The position numbers were made by a program, and so were the translations under genes. Shown one piece after another: positions 1 to 10,143 of a stretch of 41,271 nucleotides of DNA (position 1 is its first letter; every line of letters starts with the position of its first letter). The stretch spans positions 1,972-43,242 of the forward strand of contig JAAAJB010000292.1 in assembly GCA_016098155.1 (NCBI GenBank), in the 5' to 3' direction. This DNA comes from Actinomortierella ambigua (lineage: Eukaryota > Mortierellomycota > Mortierellomycetes > Mortierellales > Mortierellaceae). The notes beneath the pieces are model-generated. The model was given only the letters and a program-made list of their open reading frames with translations. It was not told where the DNA came from and searched no databases.

Positions 1-1897
1 TTTTTTTTTTTTTGCCAACAAACAGAAGGCGATTATCGATGCTTCAGTTGCTAACGATTGCTGCACATGTAAATGCCGAGGACAACCCGTGTAATTGGGT
101 GACTGGCGAGACAGTTTGAAAGCGATCGACGACGTTGTATGTTTACACCCCTTCTTCTTGTACTCACTACCTTTCGCCTCAACCTCCCTCTTCCTTCACT
201 CTGTAACTGCTGACACTTGCAGAGGACCAGTCAGAGAGAATGGAAATTATCATCCGAACGCCTCTTCTCGGCTGGAAAAAAGGCACTTTCTGTTTGTCAA
301 GACGCAGGTGCAACCAAGCTCATGAAGCTGTGAAACACATCCCTCTTACCTCATGGGGTGTCATCCATCTCGTTTTTCTCACCGCTGTTCATCAATACAG
401 AAATGGCTAGAACGAGATGAAGAGAAAGTGTGCGCCATCGGGTATTTGGTTTGCCATTTCATGGAAAAATGTTGGTAAGATAGGTGGTTACTCTACAACC
501 AACATTTCATTGAGTCCGTTGGAAGACGGGCCAAATGTGAGTCTTACTCCCCTCCCCCCTTTCCCAAAAATACCTCGCATCCCCAGTAGCAAACAGTTCT
601 AGAGATGGAGAGGATTAAGGCGAGCAGACGTGCAGGGAACGTGTGCATTAGATCCACAGATATTAGAGCCACAGATATGCATAAAAATGTATTTTGCCTT
701 TATGGGGTTCGAGCTACATGGCCTCGTTGTCTCATTCTAGACATGTTCGGATATCTACAAGCTGGTGTACTCGAAACAGAACAAGAACTGACCAACCACC
801 GCTCGTGCCTTTGAACTCCCTCGGCTCTGAAACTCTGGTGTAGAGATGCTTGGGTACTAGACTTCCTACTTACTCTCACATTTGCCTATAGTGTAACTGA
901 CACCTCTCTCCTTTCATGCTTTCTAAACAGATTTGAATAGAGGTACCCATGGGGACGAGTTGATTATCTACCTGTCACATTTTTTGACGTTGGCTCTCCA
1001 TCTATGTCATCCAGTATGGTCCTCTTGAATCCTGGTGTCTTACAGGCTATTTTTTAAAGCACCGACCAGGGATGCCATACGTTTTACATTGAAAAGTCCA
1101 AGTGCATGCTATTGTGTGCGCTGCTGTACTACAGTACTCCACAAGACACGAGATACCTACTTTGTCGCGTTATGCTGTTACCCAATGAACCCCGCTCCCA
1201 TGCCCTCCCTCAAAAAGGGACCATCTCTTTGCGTTGACGGCAGCAATGGTTACACAGCTAGTACTGTCAGTAACCTAAAACGATGGTGTCGCTATCATCC
1301 CCCTTAGCCAACATTTCGAAGTTGACTCCAGTACCTCCAAGCAGGTACCGGTTTCCGCCATCCCGCTGACGGGTCGGCGATTAGGGGGTCAGGGGTATGT
1401 TGACCATCGGCTGCAGCGTCAAGTTTTTTAGTTACTCTGTTAGCCTGTTTGCTTAGTCATGTGGAGGGATGTTCTGGCCAGATTCTCTCCAAGCGAGAAA
1501 AAAAAACATTTGGATGAACGCCGTTTTGAAAGAGTCGCGTTACACAGTGAAGTTGACCCTGGCTTGCTTCCCTAGAAGGGTAGGGCTAAAGGACGACAGT
1601 CAAAATGTGGTCTGTGTTATCGCCTCCCTATTTTTTTTTTTTGCTTCCCCTTTCTCCAAATCACCATTGACAACGGGGCGTTCCGATTGTTTACTCTCTC
1701 ACGGTATCTTCTCGCACCAGATAGATGCTGAGGTCATATGGATCTTCTTACCGAGCACTTCTGACTAACATTTCTGCCGATGGCAAAGGAAACGAGGTAG
1801 CTGTCGTCACGATCATGAATGTCTCTGAGGCCGCATAGGATATTTCCGCCAATAAAAAGAAACTAGCACAGAAGCAAGCGGTTATATCAATTGTTTG
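1..1897. other. gene-free stretch, no supported gene
   Basis: Only short open frames (under about 100 codons) occur here and none resembles a protein family I know. Several splice-like sites are visible (acceptor-like cttgcag near 220 and ctaaacag near 930, a GGTAAG donor-like site near 475), so an unspliced non-coding transcript or long UTR is possible but unproven. A small hairpin, GTACCT/AGGTAC with a 6-nt loop, lies near 1329-1346. The window begins with a run of 13 T. It may hold the 3' flank of the NIP30-like gene and of a gene outside the window. Confidence 0.5.
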
Positions 1898-3259
1898 TTA
1901 TTCTTCGTCGCTACTATCGGAGGCATAAGAAACTAGAGACGAAATGCCTTTTGGTGCCACCGCGTTGCTGGAAGAGGCAGCTGCACCCTTGGTATCTTTG
2001 TTGGAGAGCTCTGACGACGACGACGACGACGACACTGCAGACTTTCCAACGTGGTCTGACTTGAGTTTCTTGTTGGTGTGTGCTGCACTTTTCTCATCGC
2101 CTGTAGATGTTGTTTCAGAGCCCTGCTTGCGTTTGCTGCTGTCTGCTGCTGTGTCCGGAGGAGAAGTAGCCCCGCTCTTCTTGTCCTCTTTTCCAACAAC
2201 TAAACCAGAAAAAGCCGATTTCCGCGGCTTTCTGGATATCAATGTTGCTGCTGATGTTGAAGCGAGGAGAGATGTTGCTGATCCAGTACCGCCAATGTTT
2301 GTTGTCCCCAGCGTCGACGACAACGATACCGGTGCCGGCGGCGCTACAGTGGTCGATTTTACACTGCTGTCGACGGGTGAAGCGGACCAAAAGAAAGGGG
2401 ATGGGGGGCGGGATGGGATGGGAAGACAGAAACCAGTTAGCAATCACCATATATCCTACAAACACACGTGTTCAGTGAGCCGTTTTTCTGCACGTCTAGT
2501 CATGAATACCTTCTAAACTCTTCCAGCGCCTGTGCTTCCAGCTCTGCCATATCCCGCTTTTTCTTGTCCTCTTCTTCATGCAGGTTGGATAAAAAGTCAA
2601 ATTCGTCGCCATCGAGTTTCTTGATAAGGTTGCCTGCAAAAGGAGAGAGAAACAGAGAAGAGGTTTTGGAAAAGAATATGCATGTTAGCCGCAGGTGGTA
2701 AAGGTCAATTGCACAGACCTTATCTTCATAGGTTGAAACGCGAGGATGACCATACCAAACTTGGTGGCTTCTCTAAAAGCATCGTCTTTCTTCTGCCTTT
2801 GCTCCTGTAACCGTTCATAGAGTGTGCGAGGGTCATAGTCGGGTTCTTCTTCGGGCGGTGGTGGAGGATCTGTTCGTTTTTGGCAAGGAGACAGGGTGAA
2901 TATATCGCGCAGAACGGTGAGTGTCCCAGCAGAATCGTGTGAGTAGTCAGATATGACCCTTCAAACGGAAAAAAAAAATGGAAGATCGAAACGAGCCATA
3001 CTTTCCGCATCCTTGTACGCCTGCTCCCATTCTTGACGACGCGCCTGTCGTGCTGCGTCCAAAGTGTCTAATTTTGGTATGGGTATTTTTTTTGTTTTAG
3101 TTTGGTGATCAAGTCAGCGGTGCGAATCGCGACAAATGCGACAAATGTAGATTGCGCATTCTAGCCCTCCTTCGCTTGATGGAATCCTTGGGGTCTCCCT
3201 CTCTCTCCCTCTCGTTCATTGTCCATGCCGCACATGCCTTGGCTGACAAAGTCTGGCAT
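1898..3259 (-). CDS. NIP30: NIP30/FAM192A (PSME3IP1)-like nuclear protein
   Basis: Five exons on the minus strand: 3259-3238, 3067-3002, 2869-2756, 2633-2510 and 2366-1898, joining in phase to 264 aa. The product starts MPDFVSQDTLDAARQARRQEW, which matches the FVSE..LD..R..RQEEW opening of the family. The core follows: a Pro/Glu stretch, then YDPRTLYERLQEQRQKKDD, then KKLDGDEFDFLSNLHEEED. The rest is a Ser/Thr-rich, probably disordered tail with Lys-rich patches (RKPRK, KRK, KKLK) that could be nuclear signals, ending GISSLVSYASDSSDEE, an acidic Ser-rich end typical of these proteins. In animals the family binds the PA28-gamma (PSME3) proteasome activator in the nucleus; whether that partner exists here is unknown. 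The first intron uses a GC donor (CAAG/GCATGT), chosen because only it restores phase and the conserved N-terminus. The stop is TAA at 1898-1900. Confidence 0.8.
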
Positions 3260-3362
3260 TCTCTTCGTTTGTTGGTGCGTGTCAAGCGTTTCAAAAACGG
3301 TGGGATAAGACGAAAAAAAAAAAAATTAAAATTACAAATTGGTTGTTACATAAAAAATTCAG

Positions 3363-5003
3363 CTATGGAAGCTCGGCCGCCTCCCGACGGAGGGCCTTGC
3401 GGCGGCGCCTGATATCCCGTCGAGCGCAATAGACAGTCAGAATACCTGGCACGACAATGTAGGCTGCGATGACGAGCCAGTTTATCCACATCTTATCCTT
3501 CAGGGAGCCGAAAAAGATGTACCTCATACCCCTAACAGCATAGGTCATCGGGAACACGATGCCGATCCGATAGAAGCCAGGCGTGAGGATCCAGTCCATG
3601 ATCGAGCTCGACGTGGTGAGCTGGAGGATCAAAAACAAGGTGGCGGGTATCTGAAAGCCATCGATGGTAAAGACGCGGCACATGAAAAAGAGTACGCTGA
3701 GGAATGACCAGGTGCACAAGAAGGTGAACACAAAGGCGACAAAGGCAGTCGAGCCGACGGTGGAGTAACCATGTAGGACACGAGGAACCATCCAGATCAG
3801 AAGTGAGTGGACAGTGCTAAACATGATGGCAACAGTGTGCCGCGCGAGGACGATTCGGAGTGCTGGGAAATGACGGTACTCCTTATCGTCACCAATGGTG
3901 AGCATGCCAAACGTCTCGACGTTCGAGGGCAGGTAACGGGCTATGCAGTTGACAGTGAGCAGCGAGCCGATGTAGGCGACGACGAAGACCATGTACGAGG
4001 CAAAACTTTCGCCGTACTGCAGCACAGGGTGGAGGATCGTCTCGGAAAAGTGGATAGGCTTGACCCAAAAGGAAGGCGTCATCGTGGCCATCAACGTTGG
4101 GCTGGACAGGGAGCTCAGTAGCCGTTGAAGGAAGCCTTGGATAAGACCATTGACGGTAGTCAGCATAACCTTTTCAATGATCCCTTGTGTGGCATAGTTG
4201 CGCCCTTGATCAAAAACGTACTCGATCGTCACGGGCGTTGAGATATTGGCGGGGCCTTGTCTGGTGGGTGCATTCATGAGCAAGGCAGTTGAAAAGTTGG
4301 CTGGAATGTAGAGCAACCCCCAATAGTGACCAAGGTCCACCTCCTGGATCAACGACTCGCGGGTCCAACCAGGCTGGGCCGAGACATCGTGCCATTCAAA
4401 CGCTTTGTGAACCAGGCCCTCGGGGTCCATTATCTGCTTCTGCAAGATGGTACCAACTGGGGCGCCTCCAGTGATGTTTTGGAAGAGCCGTCGCACCTGA
4501 CCTGGAGAGCTGGAGAAGTTAAAGCCAGTGTCCTGGTTACACAATAAAATCGGTACATTCTTGACGCGAGAGAGTGGTGACCACAAACTGCCCATGTAGA
4601 GCCAGCTAAAGAAACAATATTTTAAACGCGCAAAAGGCTTGGTGGTGAGCAGAATATAACAACGCTTCTGACGTGAAGGAGCAGCAAGGCAAAAACATTA
4701 AGCCGACCCGCCTCCACTTTAGATACCGCGGGAAACATACATGTAAGCAGCCACAACAAGTGAGGAGATCACAAGCAAGATCCCGATAGTGCTGGACAAG
4801 AGATGAGGGAGCACCAAGACCTGGGGCATAGCCTTGAACAGGCTTGGTTTCTTGCGTATGACATCGGGATGTTCGATGCACTCTCGTTCATCTAGCGTCA
4901 GATCGTCGTCAGGGCCCTCGTTGAGAGTTGATGCTGAGGTTAACTTGAACGGTGGCTCCGGGGGTACACCTTTGGGATATTGTTTTTCTTGTGAGGGATC
5001 CAT
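3363..5003 (-). CDS. Sng1/DUF3533-like multi-spanning membrane protein
   Basis: Two exons, 5003-4741 and 4605-3363, give 501 aa. A GTATGT donor was preferred to the GTATCT site 14 nt further into the intron because only it keeps phase; the junction reads AAYIWLYMGSLWSPL. Layout: a soluble N-tail of about 50 residues, one membrane segment at about 62-92, a lumenal or external domain with several N-glycosylation sequons (NFSS, NITG, NFST, NIST), then five hydrophobic segments (YMVFVVAYIGSLL, a stretch after ALRIVLAR, AFVAFVFTFLCTW, ATLFLILQL, WLVIAAYIVVPG) and a basic tail RRDIRRRRKALRR. This one-plus-five topology and the GSLWSP motif fit the fungal DUF3533 family, relatives of yeast SNG1 (nitrosoguanidine resistance) and of ABC-2-type permeases. 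The substrate is unknown. It lies head-to-head with PRP28. Confidence 0.8.
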
Positions 5004-5678
5004 GCCAGTGGACTTGATGTAGACGATTAGAGTGATGGGTTATAGATATTTTGGATAAAGGAAAGGGCCAGAATAGGAGGCCTTGAAGGGTATATAGTGG
5101 GTGTTCGTTGCTCGCCCAGCGCGAGAATGAGTCCAAACAGAATAGAAAAGGAAGTGAAAGAGGAAGACAGGGAGGAGAAAGGTCTCCTTTAATAAACAAA
5201 ATGTGGGCGGCCCAAGATCCCGCCTTCCCCCCCCCCCAAAAAAAAGACGGGTACCAGACGGCGTTTCAAAAGAACGAATGACGAGCCACAGCGAAGGTAT
5301 CCATGCTTGAATCTCCTTACTTGATCTGTCCAGCTGGTCTTCGGCAATAATGTCCTTCCGTGCCAGCGTCGATTAAATATATTTACTCCTCCGCTCCACA
5401 GCAGCTCTACCGCTTTGACCTGGACTTTTAATCAACAATACGTCGGTAGATGTGTTCATCCAGCAGATAAATTAAAGAGAGGAGACGGAGAGAGAGAGAC
5501 AGGGGGAACAGGGGGACTCGAGCTGAGCTTATTTGTTGCAACGGTTTTGATCGAACCAAGCATCCAAATTGTGATCTCTCACAAACTCAGCACAAGGCAG
5601 TCACGAGTCGGTTGGCGGCCCGCCGTGGCACATGTGGGACAACGACGCAATCCTACACTCACACAATTCACTCACCAA
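5004..5678. promoter_or_regulatory. divergent intergenic region, Sng1-like / PRP28
   Basis: 675 bp separate the two start codons of this head-to-head pair. It contains the TATA-like box at 5091-5096, a C-run followed by an A-run at about 5228-5246, and an AT-rich AAATATATTT stretch near 5375. It should hold both promoters and 5' UTRs. No convincing further open frame was seen. Confidence 0.5.
5091..5096 (-). promoter_or_regulatory. TATA-like box of the Sng1-like gene
   Basis: A TATATA hexamer (reading ctatatacc on the minus strand) lies 88 nt upstream of the ATG at 5003, a plausible distance for a core promoter. Position and sequence are the only evidence. Confidence 0.4.
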
Positions 5679-8312
5679 ATGTCATCTTACAGCAGTAGAA
5701 ATCGCCAAGATCGCTCCTACAGGGACAGGAGCAGAAGCCGCGAAAGAGATAGCCACAGGGACCGTGACTATCGAGACAGAGAGAGAGACCGGGACCGGGA
5801 CCGCGATCGCAGCGATCGGCATCGTGACAGATCTCGTGACCGAGGTGAGGCATCTCGCAATGGAGGTGGCGACTACCGTGACAGCCGAGACAACCGCGTC
5901 AGCCGAGACGGACACGACAGCTACAGAGGATCAAGGTCGTCCAGGGATGACCTCTCTCGGAGTGATCGAAGACGTTCTGCCTCCCCAACCTCGACATCCA
6001 GGGCAACTGGATCAACCTCGATGCCAAAGGAAGATGTTGATATGAAGGATGCGGATACATCTGCAAACAACCGCAAGGTGCCAATTTCTATCGAGGAACT
6101 CGTCAAGGCGAAGCAACAGGAGAAGCTGGAGGAATCAAAGGTACATCTTGTTGCTTTTGTATTATCGGTGCTGGAACATGGCTGTTGTGCTAGGCTTTAG
6201 TCTCAACTAACTTGCCTTCCATGGTCTTTTCCCTTCTGCGGCCCTATTTTTTTTTCCTCTCTCAAACGAATAGCCCAAATTCCTGACAAAGGAGGAGAGG
6301 GCAAAAATTGCATTAGAGAAGCGTGCCAAGGAGGTTGAAGAGAAGCGACGACAGCAGGAAGAGGAACGACAGCAGCGGGCCGAGTTGAATGCCAAAGCAC
6401 GACAAGACCTTGATATTAATCGCTTTGGATACGAGAGTCGGCCTCACTCGCGCCCCGATCGGCATGGAAAGCATGACAAGGGATCCGTCGATGACGAGTC
6501 TATTGGGAACAAAGAGGTTGAGATGGTCAAGGTAAACCTCAATTGTGCATCCTGTTGAATGAATGTTGATGATGATGCCAACGACAAGCTCTAACAACCG
6601 AACTATTTTTTTTTTTGAATTAGCGCCGATACATGGGAATAGATGACAAAGTCAAAAAGGTCAAGAGACGAAATGACAAAAAATTTGTGTTTGACTGGAA
6701 CAACGACGACGACACCTCACGAGACCTCAACCCTATCTATAACCACCGACACAGCGCACAGTTATATGGCCGTGGACACTTTGCAGGCATGGAGGTCAAG
6801 GGGAACAAAGGTCAAGCAGACTTTTACGGCAAGCTGCTGGCAAGTCGACGCACAACCATGGAGACGGCTCGCATGGAAGAACTTGAAGACAAGGCCCAAC
6901 AGAAAGAGCGCAAGACCAACTATGCAGATCGCCACTGGTCCGAAAAGCCCCTGGACCAGATGCGCGAGCGCGACTGGCGTATCTTCAAGGAAGATTTCAA
7001 CATTGCCTGCAAGGGTGGTTCAATTCCCAATCCGATCCGTCGTTGGGAGGAGTCGACGATCGATGCCAACGTTTTGCGCGTCATTCATGAGGTTGGATAC
7101 ACAACGCCTACCCCCATTCAGCGCCAGGCCATTCCCATTGGCTTGCAAAACCGCGATCTTATTGGTATTGCCGAGACTGGTTCCGGTAAGACGGCGTCGT
7201 TCCTGATCCCACTTCTGCAGTACATTTCTGACCTTCCCAAGCTGGACGAGTCCAACCAGGCGAACGGACCGTACGCGCTGATTTTGGCACCGACGCGTGA
7301 ATTGGCGCAACAGATTGAGAAGGAGTCGCTCAAGTTTGCCGTGCCACTTGGATTCAACTGTGTGTCGATTGTGGGCGGTCACGCGCTGGAAGATCAGTCA
7401 TTTGCACTTCGTAATGGTGCCGAGATTATCATTGCAACGCCGGGTCGTCTCAAGGATTGTTTGGACCGACGTATTCTCGTCCTCAGCCAGTGTACGTATG
7501 TGGTCATGGATGAGGCCGATCGCATGATCAACATGGGTTTTGAAGCCGATGTCAACTTCATTCTGGATGCCCTGCCAGCCTCAAACATCAAGCCGGACAC
7601 GGACGATGCAGAGGATGCATCAAAGATGACCAAGGTAGTGGATGGTGTGAGCAACCTCAAGTACCGCCAGACAACGATGTTCTCAGCGACAATGCCACCG
7701 GCGGTCGAGCGCCTTGCAAAGGCCTACCTGCGCCGACCTGCCGTGGTCACGATCGGTCAGGCAGGTCAGGCAGTCGAGACAGTGGAGCAGCGGGTAGAGA
7801 TGATTTCGGACGAATTCAGGAAGAAGAACAGATTGTTGGAACTGCTGCAGTCAAAGCAGTTTGCACCTCCGATGATTGTGTTTGTGAACCAGCGTCGCAG
7901 CTGCGACACTGTGGCGCGGGCGATCACGAGTATGGGCGTCAAGGCGGTGACATTGCACGGAGGCAAGCAGCAAGAGCAGCGTGAGGCGGCTCTGGAACAG
8001 CTCCGTAACGGACGCATGGACGTGTTGGTGGCGACAGAGGTGGCTGGTCGTGGTATTGACATTCCGAATGTGTCGCTGGTCGTCAACTTTGATATGGCGA
8101 AGAACATTGAAGAGTACACGCATCGTATCGGTCGTACTGGTCGTGCGGGCAAGTCTGGTGTTGCCATCACATTCCTGTCGAGCTCGGACACGGATGTCTA
8201 CTATGATCTCAAGCAGATGCTGCAAAAGTCGTCCATCTCGTCCGTCCCAGCAGAACTACGCAACCATGAGGCAGCCCAGGTCAAAGGTGGCATGCGCCGT
8301 TTGCGAGAGTAG
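5679..8312 (+). CDS. PRP28: Prp28/DDX23 DEAD-box spliceosomal RNA helicase
   Basis: Three exons, 5679-6140, 6274-6531 and 6624-8312, give 802 aa, close to human DDX23 (820). Prp28 exchanges U1 for U6 at the 5' splice site during spliceosome activation, in the nucleus. Residues 1 to about 105 are an RS/RD/RE-rich tail (SRSRERDSHRDRDYRDRERD), as in DDX23. A charged helical linker follows (EERAKIALEKRAKEVEEKRR), then FVFDWNNDDDTS, typical of Prp28. The helicase core has the Q-motif region (TPIQRQAIP), motif I AETGSGKT at about 423, PTRELAQQ, TPGRL, DEAD at about 536, SAT at about 594, TEVAGRGID and HRIGRTGR at about 740. The ATG at 5679 was chosen because it opens the RS region; upstream in-frame sequence looks like UTR. 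All catalytic motifs are intact. Confidence 0.95.
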
Positions 8313-8651
8313 ATGTCTTCCCCTCCTCTATCTTTTAGTGATAGTCGTATTTTTTTTTCACATTCGATCCTCATACCCAGGTCGCGCTGAAGAATAGAAG
8401 CACAGAGAACCGTGTCATGTATTCATTTGTGACCATGCAGCCTTGTATATCTCTGAATGTGATAGCCAATCCGTGCCATGCAGTATCAATCCGATCAATA
8501 GATCGCCCCTGATGGACTTGGATGAGCGATAAAAAACGAGAGCCAGTCTGTGCAGTAAAACATTATCTAGAGTCAAGTAAAATGTACTTCATTCATCTAC
8601 GACAGTGGGGTGGGGGGAGGGAAAGGTGAGAAGACGGCGCTAGCACAGCCT
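8313..8651. other. convergent 3' flanks of PRP28 and ERJ5
   Basis: 339 bp between two stop codons in a tail-to-tail arrangement. AT-rich stretches and T-runs are present, as expected for two 3' UTRs. No gene was seen. Confidence 0.5.
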
Positions 8652-9975
8652 TTATCCACGTCGACCGCCCTTCTTTGAAGCCTGTCCAGGTGCCTTCATT
8701 CTACGGCGACGGCGGGCAGCTGCCAGCTCCTCTTCCTTGGCACGACGGGCGAGTTCTTCCTCATCGGGCTCGTCATCGTCGGATCCATAGGGGGCGCTAG
8801 AATCATCCTCTTCATCACTGATGTTGGGCGAGCCACGCTGGGCAGCAGCACGCTTAGCGGCACGCTTCTTGGCCAGGAAAGCCTTGCGAACGGCGCTCTT
8901 GGCATCCGCATCAGCCTCCTGAGAATCACTGTCGTCAGGACGGATGCTTTCAAAGATGGAGAGAGCATAGACCTTGTTCTTGATCACCTTGGGGCAGGGC
9001 AGCAAAGCCAGCTTAACGATCCAGAAGGGAAGACGGAACATCACGAGGTCCTTGACCTTGGGAGAGTGGACATTGTCCATGCTCAGCTCGATTTCCTCAC
9101 CGTATTGGTTGACGGCGACCATGCGCTCCTCCTCTCCCGAGGGGGTATCGGTCTCAGAGGTCTGCACTCCGGCACGACGCTGACGACCCGTAGTAGCGCC
9201 CTCCAAGACCTTTTGTTGGCGTTCACGCTGCATGTCCTTGTACTGCTCAATGAGTGTCTGCATGCGCTTGCGCTCCTGGGTGTAGCTGACATAGCGTGCC
9301 AGATACTGGAATCCAGAAACGAGCACCAACAGGAAGACAAGGACCGACTTGAGGCCCGGGCGATGACGGCGGTACAGGTAGGCCGTTCCACGCCAGCGTG
9401 GAACGCCGTTCTTCAGGAAGAAGTTGTACCGATCACGACGATGGTCGTCACGCAGAATCGTGATAATGTTCTTGAGACGAGCGTACTTTTCCTGTGCATC
9501 GCGAGATGGGTTCTTGTCAGGGCTAATAGTGAAATAGAAAATTATAGGATGTGTAAGGCGGGCTGAAAGGGGGAGGAATTTACAGTAATTAAGGTGGTGG
9601 AAAGTCAAATTTGACCCCCCTTCCCAAAGATAGGCACAAGTTTCACTTACTGCAGTGTGCGCGACTTCTTGCGGAACGCCTTCTCGATCTCGGGCATGGG
9701 AGTGCTCTTCTCAACACCCAACCAAGAGTAGAAGCTGATATCCTTACCCTCGGCGGTCTCGAGAGCATCCACCAGATCAAAGATCTCAAAGTCGCCTAAG
9801 GAAATAAGTTAGGCGATTTAGCTTGCTGGGTAGAGACTTTTGAACTGCGATGGGTGTGATACATGTCACAGCTGAAACGAATAGGACAACGTGTCATACC
9901 TTCCTCCCAGGCAGAGACGCGCTGAACTATGGCCAGCATGGCCACAAACATCAGCAGAGCCAGCTTGAGACGCAT
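8652..9975 (-). CDS. ERJ5: Erj5-like ER membrane J-protein (Hsp40)
   Basis: Three exons, 9975-9900, 9795-9651 and 9522-8652, give 363 aa. The second junction rebuilds the J-domain triad: ...SRTL-HPD-KNPS, with His split across the intron, which strongly supports the model. Layout: signal peptide MRLKLALLMFVAMLAIVQRVSA, a short lumenal lead, J domain at about 41-107 (FYSWLGVEKSTPMPEIEKAFRKKS, HPDKNP, DDHRRDRYNFFL), a membrane segment SVLVFLLVLVSGFQYLARYV, then a long charged tail with RKAFLAKKRAAKRAAA and acidic Ser patches, ending KKGGRRG. Yeast Erj5 is a type I ER membrane J-protein that stimulates lumenal Kar2/BiP; the topology here (signal, lumenal J domain, membrane span, cytosolic tail) agrees. 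It is head-to-head with YSH1, 168 bp between the ATGs. DNAJC1-like is the nearest alternative name; no SANT domain is seen. Confidence 0.85.
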
Positions 9976-10143
9976 GGTGTGTACTGATGATGGGATTGGA
10001 GAGAGAAAAGAGATGATGGAGTTTGAATGTCAGATCAGGGCGCAATATATGAATAGACGACATGGGGGAAGTCACAACTCACTCTGAAAAAAAGAGCCCC
10101 CATTGCAATTTTGCCTTTCGTTTCTCTTCAACATCCCCCAACC
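9976..10143. promoter_or_regulatory. 168-bp divergent promoter, ERJ5 / YSH1
   Basis: The whole interval between two opposed ATGs. A TATA-like CAATATATGAATA lies near 10041-10053, and CT-rich and GA-rich stretches flank the two starts. No room for another gene. Assignment as a shared promoter rests on layout only. Confidence 0.5.

Noticed and set aside
700..730. GGTTCGAGC, similar to a tRNA T-loop or B box
   Set aside because: The flanking bases do not pair as a T stem, and no anticodon or acceptor stem can be drawn around it.
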